From: Actinoplanes cyaneus
GTDB taxonomy: Bacteria > Actinomycetota > Actinomycetes > Mycobacteriales > Micromonosporaceae
Assembly (NCBI RefSeq): GCF_016862095.1
Contig: NZ_BOMH01000027.1
Coordinates: forward strand, 121,145 to 185,144
DNA length: 64,000 bases
Direction: 5' to 3'
The notes under the pieces are model-generated. The model saw only the letters and a list, made by a program, of their open reading frames with translations, had not been told where the DNA came from and made no database searches. Shown piece by piece: positions 45,216 to 54,377 of the stretch (within the stretch, counting starts at the first letter, position 1; each line of letters starts with the position of its first letter). Both the position numbers and the translations under genes were made by a program.

Positions 45216-45680
45216 TCAGGACTTGGTGAGGGCGGGCGAGCTGGTGCCCTCGACGACCTCCGGCTGGTCGGTGGTCTCGCGGCGGTCACTGGTCGTGATG
45301 GCGATGCGGCGCGGTTTCGCGGCCTCGGCCACCGGGATCGTCAGCGTCAGCACGCCGTCCTGCCACGTGGCGGCGATCTTGTCGAGGTCCAGGCCGTCGC
45401 CCAGAGTGATGCGGCGCTCGAACGTGCCGGTGGGGCGCTCGCGGCGCAGCCACTGGACGTCGTCGTCGGTGCGCGCGGACCGCTCGGCGCGAATCGTCAG
45501 GACCCGCCGGTCGACGTCGATCTGCACCGAGCCCGGGTCGACGCCGGCCAGGTCACAGTGCAGGACGAAGTGCTCGCCGGAACGGTAGAGGTCCATCGGC
45601 ATCGCCAGACCGGCGGCGCTGCCGCTCATCATCTGCCCGGCGAGACGGTCGAACTCGCGGAAAGGATCGAAAGTCAGCAC
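45216..45680 (-). CDS. Hsp20-family small heat-shock protein
   Basis: About 154 aa. Alpha-crystallin domain (MDLYRSGEHFVLHCDLAGVDPGSVQIDVDRRVLTIRAERS..) with the conserved A-x-x-x-x-G-V-L-T-L-T-I motif (ATWQDGVLTLTIP). Holdase chaperone binding unfolding proteins. Start at the GTG giving MLTFDPFREFDRL, 8 nt after GAGGAGG; the frame allows starts up to 9 bp earlier. A CIRCE-like site ~140 bp upstream suggests HrcA control. Confidence 0.93.
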   Translation of the reverse strand: MLTFDPFREFDRLAGQMMSGSAAGLAMPMDLYRSGEHFVLHCDLAGVDPGSVQIDVDRRVLTIRAERSARTDDDVQWLRRERPTGTFERRITLGDGLDLDKIAATWQDGVLTLTIPVAEAAKPRRIAITTSDRRETTDQPEVVEGTSSPALTKS

Positions 45681-45818
45681 CACGAACACCTCCTCATGAC
45701 TGCCCGCCGGCCTTTCCGGCGAGCACGTGGCGCTCGGCTAAAGATCAAATCTGCCGAGGTCGTTGCATGAGGTCTTGCGGTTCATCACCGCGAATGACCA
45801 GCAGCGACAAGTAAGTTT

Positions 45819-45845
45819 TTAGCACTGTCCCGGCGGGAGTGCCAA
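45819..45845. promoter_or_regulatory. CIRCE-like HrcA operator
   Basis: TTAGCACTG-N9-GAGTGCCAA, two changes from the consensus TTAGCACTC-N9-GAGTGCTAA. In the gap between hsp20 and the divergent D-threonine-aldolase-like gene; most likely controls hsp20. Confidence 0.75.
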
Positions 45846-45917
45846 GTCCTTTCGCCAAGATTCTCGCCGATGATCTTTACTGGGAGCGGCCGTGACGCCG
45901 TACCCCAGGAGGATGTT

Positions 45918-46964
45918 GTGGTTCTTGACCTGCCGACCCCGTGCCTGATCGTCGACCGGGACGTGCTCGACCGGAACCTGCGGGCGATGGCGCAGGCCGC
46001 GGCCGGGCGCGGGATCGCGCTGCGGCCGCACGCCAAGACGCACAAATGCGTGGAGATCGCGCGGCGTCAGCTGGAGTTCGGGGCCGCCGGGCTGACCGTG
46101 GCGACCGTCAGCGAGGCGGAGACCTTCGCCGCGGCCGGGTTCGACGACCTGTTCATCGCGTACCCGGTCTGGCCCGCCCCGCAGCGTGCCGCCCGCCTCC
46201 GGGAACTCGCGTCGCGGGTCCGGCTGCGGATCGGCGTGGACTCCGCGGAGAGTGCGCAAGCGCTGGCCACGGCGGTGCCGGGGCTGGAGGTGCTGGTCGA
46301 GGTGGACAGCGGGCACCATCGCAGCGGCGTTGCTCCCGGTGCGGCCGGCGCGCTCGCGGCCGCGGCGGACAATGCCGGATTGACGGTACGAGGGGTGTTC
46401 ACCTTCCCCGGCCACGCGTACGGCCCCGACCAGCAGCGATCGGCCGCCGAGCAGGAATCCGCGGCGCTCGCCGAGGCCGCGGCGGGTCTGGACGCCGAGG
46501 TCCGCAGTGGCGGTTCGACGCCGACCGCCGCGCTGACCGGCCCCGGCGTGCTGACCGAGATGCGCCCCGGGGTGTACGTCTTCGGCGACGCCCAGCAGTT
46601 GGAGATGGGCACCTGCGGCTGGGACGACGTGGCGCTGACCGTGCTGTCCACCGTGGTCAGCCGCACCGGGAACCGGTTCGTCCTGGACGCCGGCAGCAAG
46701 GTGCTCGGCGCCGACCGGCAGGCGTGGGCCACCGGATTCGGCCGGCTCGTGGAGCATCCGGACGCCCGGATCGTCGCGCTCTCCGAGCACCACGCGACCG
46801 TCGCGCTCCCCGACGGGGTGCCGCTCCCCCGGCTCGGCGACGTTCTCCGCGTCGTTCCCAATCATGTGTGTACGACCGTGAACCTCGCCGACGAACTCGT
46901 GGTGACCGCCGCGGGGGCTGAAGTGGACCGCTGGCGCATCGCCGCCCGCAACGCCAACACGTGA
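45918..46964 (+). CDS. D-threonine aldolase/D-serine dehydratase-like PLP enzyme
   Basis: 348 aa, alanine-racemase-type TIM barrel with a C-terminal metal-binding domain. PLP Lys in LRPHAKTHKC, GGSTPT for phosphate, and the C-terminal metal pair His/Cys in VPNHVCTTVNL. It would cleave D-3-hydroxyamino acids (aldolase) or eliminate water from D-serine. The GTG start at 45918 follows CAGGAGGATGTT; longer frames begin in the CIRCE region and are unlikely. Confidence 0.9.
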   Translation: MVLDLPTPCLIVDRDVLDRNLRAMAQAAAGRGIALRPHAKTHKCVEIARRQLEFGAAGLTVATVSEAETFAAAGFDDLFIAYPVWPAPQRAARLRELASRVRLRIGVDSAESAQALATAVPGLEVLVEVDSGHHRSGVAPGAAGALAAAADNAGLTVRGVFTFPGHAYGPDQQRSAAEQESAALAEAAAGLDAEVRSGGSTPTAALTGPGVLTEMRPGVYVFGDAQQLEMGTCGWDDVALTVLSTVVSRTGNRFVLDAGSKVLGADRQAWATGFGRLVEHPDARIVALSEHHATVALPDGVPLPRLGDVLRVVPNHVCTTVNLADELVVTAAGAEVDRWRIAARNANT

Positions 46965-47056
46965 CACCCCCAGGCCCGAGACGGGTCGCGCACGGGCTGA
47001 CGAACGACGCCATCAGGGAGAAGGACCACCGGGCGGTCCTTCTCCGGGCTGACGCC

Positions 47057-47668
47057 TCAGGACCCGAGGCCGGCGGCCTTCGCCATGAACGCGGCGTACC
47101 AGGCCGGCCAGTCCTCGTCGAACTTGCCGCCCAGCTCCTCGGCCTCGTACTTGCCGTGGGCGGCCGCCGCGCCGCGCAGCGCGTGCTCCAGCTCGGCGGC
47201 CGAGCCGTACACGACGTGGCTGACCCGGCCGGGGGCGCGCGAGGTGACCTCCTGCAGGAAGAACAGGTTCCCGTCCGGGTCGGCGAAACTCAGGAACGAG
47301 CCGTACGACTGGCGGTCCGGGTGCGGCCCGGCGACCCGGGCGGTGGTGCCGGCGTGGTGGAACACGCCGCCCGCGTCGTGGAAGATCTCGCTCGGCTCGG
47401 CGCCCTTGGCGACCAGTTCCTCGCGGGCGGCGACGATGTCGTCGACGACGATGTGCACACCCTTGCTGGAGCCGGGCGCGGCGTCGCTGACCCCGCTGCC
47501 GATGATGATCGACGTGGCCGAGCCGGGCGGGGTGAAGTGCACCAGCCGGAAGTCGTCGGCGCCCCGGAACTCCACGTCCTCCCGCCAGCCGAGCTTGTTG
47601 TAGAAGTCCTTGGCCCGGTCCACGTCCGAGACCGGCAGGACCACGATCTCGACCTTGAAGTCCACCAT
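47057..47668 (-). CDS. VOC-family (glyoxalase/bleomycin-resistance-like) protein
   Basis: 203 aa. One VOC module (FKVEIVVLPVSDVDRAKDFYNKLGWREDVEF.. FADPDGNLFFLQEVTSR) plus a ~60-residue C-terminal tail (AELEHALRGAAAAHGKYEAEELGGKFDEDWPAWYAAFMAKAAG) of the type seen in single-domain VOC proteins of actinomycetes. Metal-dependent lyase, dioxygenase or binding protein; substrate unknown. ATG 47668. Confidence 0.88.
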   Translation of the reverse strand: MVDFKVEIVVLPVSDVDRAKDFYNKLGWREDVEFRGADDFRLVHFTPPGSATSIIIGSGVSDAAPGSSKGVHIVVDDIVAAREELVAKGAEPSEIFHDAGGVFHHAGTTARVAGPHPDRQSYGSFLSFADPDGNLFFLQEVTSRAPGRVSHVVYGSAAELEHALRGAAAAHGKYEAEELGGKFDEDWPAWYAAFMAKAAGLGS

Positions 47669-47960
47669 CGTCAGCTCCTCCGCTGCGCCGGATGCCTGGC
47701 GGCATCTCGCTGGGTCCCCACTCTGCCGCAGCGCGATGGCCCGTCGCCCCCGTGGAGAACCCTGGTGAACTCCCGGGGCCGCCCCCGAAAAGGCTCACCA
47801 CGGGCGAGGCCTGCACCGGAGGCGGGTTCGAGGGCCGAAGCGAGAAGCACCATTTGCCATACGCCGTTGCGCGGCTGATCCGGGAGCCCAGCGGCACGAC
47901 GGGCCGGAAGCGCTCCGACGCAAGGGCGGCTGGGGTCCGGGCAGCACTGCGGCGCGAGCT

Positions 47961-48021
47961 GTCCGGCTGGTGCTCATGGTCGTTATCCGGCTCGGATAAC
48001 GACCATGAGCACCAGCCGGAC
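47961..48021. repeat. Palindromic hairpin element, copy B (perfect)
   Basis: Perfect 28-bp arms (47961-47988, 47994-48021; core GCTGGTGCTCATGGTCGTTA) with a 5-nt loop. Starts 11 bp beyond the metallophosphoesterase stop (48032). The rest of the 363-bp gap 47669-48031 shows no gene. Confidence 0.92.
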
Positions 48022-48031
48022 CCTTCGGTGG

Positions 48032-48802
48032 TCAGCGGTGGTAGATCGGGGTGGTCCGGGCCCGGTACAGGCCGTGGCGCAACTCCGAGACATAGCCGTC
48101 GAGTTCGGGCATGCCGAGCCTTGCTGCCTCGGCCAGCTCGGCCTCCAGGTCGCAAGGAACGCGGACGAACTGGACGGAGAACGACGCCGGCTCGCGGGAG
48201 TCGAGAATGCCTTCCAGGATCACGTAGACCGGGGTCGGGTCGTCCATCGAGTTCCCGACGCTGCCGGTGTTGAACAGGGTCAAACCGTCCGGCCCGACCT
48301 CGTAGAACGGGTCGTGGGTGTCGCCGTAGCCGACGATCGTGGGCGCCGGGCCGTCGAGGCCGGTGGCCGGGGTGTTGGCGAACATGCCCCGGAACTCCTC
48401 CTCGCCGTGGTCGAAACGGACCCGATGGTGCACGCTCGTCGCGGAGGCGTGGAACAGCCGGACGCGGCGGCCGCTGAGCCAGAAGTCGTGGCAGAACGGC
48501 AGGTCGCGGAGCCACTTGCCCTGGCCCTCGCCGAGCTGGGCGAGCCACCAGCGCATGCCCTCGCTGTCGTAGGTCCGCTCCGGGTCGGGCAGGAAGTCGT
48601 CCCAGTTGCCGAGGATGTTGACTTCGCAGCGTTCCTGGCAGAGGTCCACGACCTCGCGGCCGCGCGGGCCCTTCCCGACGAAGTCGCCCAGGTTGTAGAC
48701 ACGGTCGATCCCGCGGTCGCCGATGTCCCGCAGCACCGCCTCGAGCGCGGTGAGGTTGCCGTGGACGTCGGAGATGAGCGCGATGCGATCGGGCCGGGTC
48801 AC
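48032..48802 (-). CDS. Metallophosphoesterase
   Basis: 256 aa calcineurin-like phosphodiesterase of the YfcE/MJ0936 type. Motifs: LISDVHGNLTALEAVL (metal Asp/His), YNLGDFVGKGPRG, NWDDF (GNHE equivalent), FHASATS and GYGDTHDPF. Two-metal hydrolysis of a phosphodiester; substrate unknown. ATG 48802. Confidence 0.92.
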   Translation of the reverse strand: MTRPDRIALISDVHGNLTALEAVLRDIGDRGIDRVYNLGDFVGKGPRGREVVDLCQERCEVNILGNWDDFLPDPERTYDSEGMRWWLAQLGEGQGKWLRDLPFCHDFWLSGRRVRLFHASATSVHHRVRFDHGEEEFRGMFANTPATGLDGPAPTIVGYGDTHDPFYEVGPDGLTLFNTGSVGNSMDDPTPVYVILEGILDSREPASFSVQFVRVPCDLEAELAEAARLGMPELDGYVSELRHGLYRARTTPIYHR

Positions 48803-48862
48803 CCTCCGATCCTAGGACCGTCCGATCCTCGGACCGGCCCGGTCCGAGGATCGGAGGAAGGC

Positions 48863-50524
48863 TCAGGACAGGCTGACGTCGTCGAACCAGACCGAGCCCG
48901 CGTTGTCGCCGGACTTGAGGTGCAGTTGCAGACCGGCGGCGTGGTCCGGCGCGACAGCGTTCACGGTCAGCTTCGTCCAGCCGGTCGTCCCGCGCTTGAG
49001 CCGTGCCGACGTGTCCTGCCGGATCCACCGACCCCGCTCGTCGAACCAGCTCAGCGCGATCTCGGTGGTCCCGGTCGCGTTCTCGCCACGGGCCCACGCG
49101 GACGCCGACCAGGTCTGGCCGCCGCGCACCGGCGTCACCGGCGAGATTCGCAGTGACGGCAGTCCGCGCGGGTCACGGCCGGTGCCGGAGAAGCGCACCG
49201 AGTACGTCCCGTCGTGCGCCACCTCGTCGGTCTGCTCGGCGGCCCCGGCCGCGGGCAGGTTGTCCCGCCACGGCGAGTCCCGGTGGTCCTGCTCGAAGCT
49301 GAGGTCGAGCACGTCCTCGTAGCTCTCCGTGGCGGTCCACGCGTTGCGGACCACCGCGGCGGCCGGCTTGGCGGTGCCGTCGAGGCGGTAGAGCCCGAAC
49401 TGGTACTGCGACGGCGTCACCGACACCATCGACCCGGCCGGGATCGCGCCCTGGGCGAAGTCGGTCAGCGTCCACGGTGACACCGAGCGGATCCCGGCGA
49501 CCGCGGCCGCCCGGAACACCCGTGCCAGGTAGGCGGCCTGTTCACCGGGGCTGCCGACGCCGGTGCTCAGCCCGGTCTCGCCGATCACCATGGGCTCCGG
49601 CGCGACCGAGTCCCGGGCCTGCAGGATGTCGGGGAGCGCCTGCTCGGACTGGCCGTAGAAGTGGTAGTCGTGGTAGTCCAGCGGCACGTCGCCGAACGCG
49701 TCGCGCAGCTCGGCCAGGCCGTCCGGGCCGGCGTGCCCGTCGACCGAGACGGTCAGCGGCATCGTCGGCGCGAAGTCGCGGATCGCCGGGATGACCCGGC
49801 GGGCCCAGCGCACGGCCGGGAGATCGTACGGCGACATCTCGTTCTTGACCTCGACCGCGATCACGCGCGGGTCGTCGAGGTAGGGGCCGATCACGGCCTG
49901 CGTCCACTCGACGCTGCCGCCGACGAGCTTGTAGGACGACCACCAGTCGAACAGGGTCAGCTTCACGGCCAGGTTGTTCCGCGCCGCGATGTCGACGAAG
50001 TCGTCGAGCCGGTCGAGGTACTCCGGCTTCGGTGCGGGGAAGCCGAAGACCCGCGGGAAGACGACGATCCGGACGCTGTCCGCGCCGAGCGCCGAGATCC
50101 GGGCCAGGTCGGTGTCGATCTGCGCGGCGTCGAAGCGCGTCCACATCGCCGTCCAGCCGGCGCCGGACGGGTAGTAGTTCATCGTCTTGGAGCGCGTCAC
50201 CGCGGCGAGACGCCCGGCCAGAGTCGGCGCGGCGGCCGGAGCCGGTCCGGCGTCGACCGGCGCCGGGTCGCCCGCCACAGGCGCCGGGTCACCCTCCACA
50301 GGCGCCGGGTCACCCTCCACAGGCGCGGGGTCACCGGCCACAGGCGAGTCGACCGGCACCTCGGCGGGCACGAGTTCATCGAGGACGGACGGGTCGGCCG
50401 GCTGGAGATTCGTGGCGGCCGGCTCCTCCGGGAGGTCGTCGGCCAGCGCGGGCGCCGCGGGTGCCAGCACACCCATGGTCAGCAGGCAGGACAGGGCAAC
50501 AGCACGAAATCGGTCACTGCTCAT
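48863..50524 (-). CDS. Secreted clan GH-A glycoside hydrolase with C-terminal carbohydrate-binding-like domain
   Basis: About 553 aa. Signal peptide (VALSCLLTMGVLAPAAPALA), a linker of GDPAPVE repeats, a TIM barrel with the clan GH-A acid/base in VEVKNEMS and nucleophile Glu in VIGETGLS, and a C-terminal beta-sandwich (SFEQDHRDSPW.. SVRFSGTGRDP.. LQLHLKSGDNAGSVWFDDVSLS) of the CBM4/9/22-like type. Likely a beta-mannanase/cellulase-type enzyme of GH5-like families. Start ATG 50524; an in-frame GTG at 50545 is an alternative. Confidence 0.88.
   Translation of the reverse strand: MSSDRFRAVALSCLLTMGVLAPAAPALADDLPEEPAATNLQPADPSVLDELVPAEVPVDSPVAGDPAPVEGDPAPVEGDPAPVAGDPAPVDAGPAPAAAPTLAGRLAAVTRSKTMNYYPSGAGWTAMWTRFDAAQIDTDLARISALGADSVRIVVFPRVFGFPAPKPEYLDRLDDFVDIAARNNLAVKLTLFDWWSSYKLVGGSVEWTQAVIGPYLDDPRVIAVEVKNEMSPYDLPAVRWARRVIPAIRDFAPTMPLTVSVDGHAGPDGLAELRDAFGDVPLDYHDYHFYGQSEQALPDILQARDSVAPEPMVIGETGLSTGVGSPGEQAAYLARVFRAAAVAGIRSVSPWTLTDFAQGAIPAGSMVSVTPSQYQFGLYRLDGTAKPAAAVVRNAWTATESYEDVLDLSFEQDHRDSPWRDNLPAAGAAEQTDEVAHDGTYSVRFSGTGRDPRGLPSLRISPVTPVRGGQTWSASAWARGENATGTTEIALSWFDERGRWIRQDTSARLKRGTTGWTKLTVNAVAPDHAAGLQLHLKSGDNAGSVWFDDVSLS
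50258..50345 (-). repeat. 21-bp repeats encoding a GDPAPVE linker
   Basis: About four units of 21 bp within the glycosidase gene give (V/E)(A/E)GDPAPV repeats between signal peptide and catalytic domain: a Pro/Ala linker typical of extracellular actinomycete enzymes. Confidence 0.8.
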
Positions 50525-50631
50525 CGAGGTACGGCGTCCCTTCACATCATCGCGGCAACGTCCGTTTCGGTCGCCGGGCGATCACGCGGAGTTCAGGCCG
50601 GTTGCGGTCCGGGGTGCGTCCGGTGCGAGGT

Positions 50632-51066
50632 TCAGCCCCGGAGCAGGGTGGCCGCGATCTCGCGGCCGCGGTCGGTCCAGGGCGCGGGGCGCATGGTGGC
50701 CCGGTCGAGTCCGATGTTGACGCGGTGGCCCTCGGCGAAGACGGTCCGCCCGTCGAGGGAGGTCAGGCGGAAACCGTAGGTGGCGCTGGTGGAGCCGAGG
50801 CGGTCGAGCCAGAAGTGGACGTTGATGTCACCGGGACCGGCGACCGGGCGGTGGAAGGTGATCGCATACTCCCGGACCACGTTGAACGTGTCCGGCGTGG
50901 CGGGACGGTCGCTGGAGAACCAGACGCCGCGCTCGTGCCACCACTGCAGGACGGCGCGCTCGACGAGCACCGCGTAGCGCGAGTTGTGCAGGACGCCCAT
51001 CGCGTCCAGGTCGTCGAAGTGCACCGGCATGGTGATGACGGCGCCGGTTTCGGTCACGGTGGTCAT
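50632..51066 (-). CDS. Acyl-CoA thioesterase (4HBT, YbgC-like)
   Basis: 144 aa hotdog-fold thioesterase. Active-site region HFDDLDAMGVLHNSRYAVLVERAVLQW matches the 4-hydroxybenzoyl-CoA thioesterase class. Start ATGA-overlaps the TetR stop, so the regulator and enzyme are one transcript. Probably hydrolyses a medium/aryl acyl-CoA. Confidence 0.9.
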   Translation of the reverse strand: MTTVTETGAVITMPVHFDDLDAMGVLHNSRYAVLVERAVLQWWHERGVWFSSDRPATPDTFNVVREYAITFHRPVAGPGDINVHFWLDRLGSTSATYGFRLTSLDGRTVFAEGHRVNIGLDRATMRPAPWTDRGREIAATLLRG

Positions 51067-51677
51067 GGCAGCTCCGGGAGGATGTCAGGATCGACGGCGA
51101 CGGTACGGAGGTGGTCGTGCAGGGCACGCCGGGCGTGCCGGTACGCGAGCTCGGAGGGCTGCATCACCGCGCACACGCCGAGCGAGTCGATCAGGTACGC
51201 CAGCTGTGCCGGATCGGTCCCCTCCCGCAGGTCGCGGGCTTGGGTCGCGGCTCCGATCAGGAACGCCGTCCAGTCGCTCTGCTCGGTGGCGAGCCGGTCG
51301 CGGATCACGCCGGGGCGGGCGTTGAACTCGAAGTGCGCGTTCGCGAAGAAGCACCGGCCGGGCAGCGCCCCGGACTCGTAGAACGCCAGCCGGTGATCGT
51401 GCAGCGCCCACAGCCGTCGCACCCCGGCCGGCTCGGCGAGCGCCGGGCGGATGACCCGCTCGGTCCACTGCTCACGGGCCCGGTCGATGACGGCGAGTTG
51501 CAGCGCCTCCTTGGAACGCCAGTGCGCGAAGAGCCCGGACTTGCTCACCCCGAGCGCGTCGGCGACCTGGCTCAGGGACAGCCCGTCGAGCCCGGAGACG
51601 GTCGCCAGCACCAGCGCCCGGTCGAGCACAGCGGTGCGGGTCCGTTCACCGCGGGCCAGCCTGCCGTCCTGGGTCAT
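51063..51677 (-). CDS. TetR-family regulator
   Basis: 204 aa. HTH TRTAVLDRALVLATVSGLDGLSLSQVADALGVSKSGLFAHWRSKEALQ at the N-terminus, ligand-binding C-terminal domain with GCFFANAHFEFNARPG. Start at ATG 51677, directly at the predicted transcription start (leaderless). Represses itself and the thioesterase through the CGACCGGTCG site upstream; the ligand may be an acyl-CoA. Confidence 0.9.
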   Translation of the reverse strand: MTQDGRLARGERTRTAVLDRALVLATVSGLDGLSLSQVADALGVSKSGLFAHWRSKEALQLAVIDRAREQWTERVIRPALAEPAGVRRLWALHDHRLAFYESGALPGRCFFANAHFEFNARPGVIRDRLATEQSDWTAFLIGAATQARDLREGTDPAQLAYLIDSLGVCAVMQPSELAYRHARRALHDHLRTVAVDPDILPELP

Positions 51678-51683
51678 ACCCGC

Positions 51684-51712
51684 ACTGTACAAAAAGACCG
51701 ACCGGTCGTAAA
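51684..51712 (-). promoter_or_regulatory. Promoter with embedded TetR operator
   Basis: -35 TTTACG (51712-51707), 17-bp spacer, -10 TACAGT (51689-51684), ATG six bases later. The perfect dyad CGACCGGTCG (51699-51708) sits in the spacer and overlaps the -35 box. Confidence 0.65.
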
Positions 51713-51761
51713 CCTTGTTTGTCCCCGCGCTCCCCGATGGTCCCGCTGCCCACGATCGGCC

Positions 51762-52700
51762 TCACCACGGCGCGCCCTCCTCCACGAGCAGGTGGCCGAG
51801 CTGTTCCAGGTCACTCTCGGCGTGGCTCTGCCGCAGGTAGACGGTCAGGTCGACGATCCGCTGGGCGTGCATCACGTCCCGGCACAGCGGATCGGCCCCG
51901 AGGGCCCGGCCGACCCGGTCGATCACCTCGGTGGCCGCGGACTCCACGACCGCCCGGGCCCGCAGCGCCAGCCGTCCGGCGTCGGCCCGGGGCTCCGCGT
52001 CGATCCGGCGGGCCGCGTCCTCCAGCACCGCCCAGGCCGCGCCGAGCGCGACGTCGACCGCGCCGAGATGCGCCAGGGCGTGCGGGCCGAGCTCCTTGCT
52101 CCGGGCCGCGGCGAGCAGCGTGTCCGCGACGGCGAGCGCGCCGCCGTACCAGCACGCGGCGACGCCGATCCCGCCGTGCCAGAAACCGGGCCGGCCGGCG
52201 TACTCCCCCGGTCCACCGACGGGCCGGGCCGGGGCGCCGGTGAAGCGGACCGTGCGACTGTCACTTCCGGACATCCCGATCGCCGGCCAGGTGCCCTCCA
52301 GTGGCTGCGCGTACGGTCCCTCGTTGCGCACCGCGAACAGCCGGATCCCGTCCTCGGCGACCGCTGTCACCAGCGCGTCGGTGCACCAGGCAGCGCCCGG
52401 GCACCACGGCCGGTCGCCGGTGAGCCGCCAGCCTTCGGGGGCGCGTTCCGCCCGTACCGTGGAGGGCGCCGCGGCCCACACACCCCAGCGACCGTCGTCC
52501 CCGGGCTCGTCGCCCAGCTCGGTGCGGATCGCCACGGCGTCGGCGTGCCCCTCGGCGAGCCGGCAGGCGACCAGGTCCGCGCGGCCGAGGGCGGCCAGTC
52601 CGCGGAGGCGTTCCAGGGTGTCGCCACGGCCGGGCAGTGGCAGGTCAGGCAGATCGATCAGCACAGCGAGCTGGTACCCAGCCGTTCGTCGATCAAGCAC
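51762..52700 (-). CDS. Acyl-CoA dehydrogenase-like protein
   Basis: 312 aa, shorter than the ~380-aa norm. The middle and C-terminal domains are recognisable (WGVWAAAPSTVRAERAPEGWRLTGDRPWCPGAAWCTDALVTA; helical bundle with LTVYLRQSHAESDLEQLGHLL). It lacks the usual N-terminal helical domain in full, so it may be a divergent or partly degraded member. GTG 52700. Not tied to an operon. Confidence 0.75.
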   Translation of the reverse strand: MLDRRTAGYQLAVLIDLPDLPLPGRGDTLERLRGLAALGRADLVACRLAEGHADAVAIRTELGDEPGDDGRWGVWAAAPSTVRAERAPEGWRLTGDRPWCPGAAWCTDALVTAVAEDGIRLFAVRNEGPYAQPLEGTWPAIGMSGSDSRTVRFTGAPARPVGGPGEYAGRPGFWHGGIGVAACWYGGALAVADTLLAAARSKELGPHALAHLGAVDVALGAAWAVLEDAARRIDAEPRADAGRLALRARAVVESAATEVIDRVGRALGADPLCRDVMHAQRIVDLTVYLRQSHAESDLEQLGHLLVEEGAPW

Positions 52701-52893
52701 GAACCGCCTGCGAGCCTTAAAGAAAACTTAAGAAAAGAGTCCCGAAAAACTGTTATTCAATGGCCGTAACGCGGCCACCTGCACCGGCCCTGAGCTGGGA
52801 AAATGAAGTTTTTCCCGAACCATTGAATCGGCCGCGAGAGGTGCGCATAATTCGTCGCGCAGCTGTTCTTCGCCATTCAATTGAGGACTCGGT
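52701..52893 (+). promoter_or_regulatory. AT-rich upstream region of the CBM6-DUF1996 gene
   Basis: Unusually A/T-rich for this window (CTTAAAGAAAACTTAAG at 52716-52732). Contains ATTCAATGG (about 52756) and its inverse CCATTGAAT (about 52822), plus CCATTCAATTG nearer the start. Probably promoter and regulatory sites for the secreted protein; the factor is unknown. Confidence 0.4.
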
Positions 52894-54375
52894 ATGGCTA
52901 ATGAATCGAGACACGTCGCTCCCCCGGATCCCCGGCGGCGGCGCCGCACGACGCGGGTGGTCCTGGGCGTCACCGTGACCGCGGCGCTCGGGGCGAGCGG
53001 CGTCTACATCGCCACCGCCGACGCCGGCGAGGTGGACGTCCCCGGCGCGTTGCAGGCCGAGGCGTTCACCGCGCAGCAGGGTGCCCAGACGGAGACGACG
53101 TCGGACACCGGCGGCGGCAAGAACGTCGGCTGGCTCGCCGGCGGGGACTGGCTGAAGTACCAGGGCGTCACCATCGGCGGCTCGACCCTGAGCGCCCGGA
53201 TCGCCTCGGACAACGCCGACGGCGGCGCGATCGAGGCCCGGCTGGGCAGCCCGACCGGCACGCTGCTGGCGACGTTCCCGGTCACGAAGACCGGCGGCTG
53301 GCAGAAGTGGACGACCGTCACCGCGACGGCCGCGAAGGTTCCGGCCGGCAAGCAGGACCTGGTCCTGGTCATGACGAGCAAGTCCCGCTCGGACTTCGTC
53401 AACATCAACTACCTGCTGCTGGGGCCGGGTTCCGCAACCTCGGCCACGCCGCCGGTCGTGACGCCGTCGAGCGCCGCGGCCTCCACGAAGCCGGCATCCC
53501 CGTCCGCCGCGCCGAGCACGACCCCCGGTGGCTGGGTCGACGTGAACCAGGCCGCCTGGGACAAGGCGCTCGCGCAGTACAACGCGGTCGCCTCCCTGCC
53601 CGTCCCGGCCGGGACCACGATGGTCCCGGAGTTCCACACCGACTGCTCCGTCTCCGGTGAGGCGCCCGACGACCCGATCGTCTTCCCGAACCTGCCCGGC
53701 GCGTCGCACCTGCACACGTTCTTCGGCCCGAAGGTCACCGCCAGCAGCACCACCACGGACCTGCTCGCCGAGTCGACGACGTGCAACGCACCCGGCGACA
53801 ACAGCGCGTACTGGGCGCCGACCCTGCTGCTCAACGGCACCCCGGTGAAGATGAAGAACTTCCGGGCGTACTACGGGGCCAAGATCAAGGACCCGAAGAC
53901 GGTACGGCCGTTCCCGCCGGGCCTGCTGATGGTCCAGGGCGACGCCAAGCGGCAGGTCGCGACGCCGAAGGGCGCGAGCGGGCAGTTCTGGTGCGCGGGC
54001 AGTGCCGAGATCGGCCGCAGCGCCGACGGCAACTGGCCCAAGTGCGCGCCCGGCGGCAACCTGATCTACCAGCTGACCTTCCAGGACTGCTGGGACGGCA
54101 AGCACATCGACTCGCCCGACCACAAGTCGCACATGGGCCCGTCGGTCAACGGCGCGTGCACCGGTGACCACCCGGTCGCGATCCCGAGCCTGTCGCTGAT
54201 GCTCAACTACGACTCGCTCGGCGGCGACGGTCTCACCCTGTCGTCCGGCATGGCGTCCTCGATCCACGGCGACTTCATGAACGCCTGGGACCCGGCCAAG
54301 CTCGGCGCGCTGGTCAAGGTCTGCCTCAACGCCGGCGCGAAGTGTGGCATCACCCCGTCCTTCACCGGCGGCTGA
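52894..54375 (+). CDS. Secreted protein with CBM6-like and DUF1996 domains
   Basis: 493 aa. Basic N-terminus and membrane helix (TRVVLGVTVTAALGASGVYIATA), a CBM6-type module (LQAEAFTAQQGAQTETTSDTGGGKNVGWLAGGDWLKYQGV.. DFVNINYLLL), a Ser/Thr/Pro linker, and a DUF1996 domain (VPEFHTDCSVSGEAPDDPIVFPNLPGASHLHTFFG .. CWDGKHIDSPDHKSHM). DUF1996 proteins of actinomycetes are extracellular and of unknown activity, often joined to carbohydrate-binding modules. Confidence 0.9.
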   Translation: MANESRHVAPPDPRRRRRTTRVVLGVTVTAALGASGVYIATADAGEVDVPGALQAEAFTAQQGAQTETTSDTGGGKNVGWLAGGDWLKYQGVTIGGSTLSARIASDNADGGAIEARLGSPTGTLLATFPVTKTGGWQKWTTVTATAAKVPAGKQDLVLVMTSKSRSDFVNINYLLLGPGSATSATPPVVTPSSAAASTKPASPSAAPSTTPGGWVDVNQAAWDKALAQYNAVASLPVPAGTTMVPEFHTDCSVSGEAPDDPIVFPNLPGASHLHTFFGPKVTASSTTTDLLAESTTCNAPGDNSAYWAPTLLLNGTPVKMKNFRAYYGAKIKDPKTVRPFPPGLLMVQGDAKRQVATPKGASGQFWCAGSAEIGRSADGNWPKCAPGGNLIYQLTFQDCWDGKHIDSPDHKSHMGPSVNGACTGDHPVAIPSLSLMLNYDSLGGDGLTLSSGMASSIHGDFMNAWDPAKLGALVKVCLNAGAKCGITPSFTGG

Positions 54376-54377
54376 CC

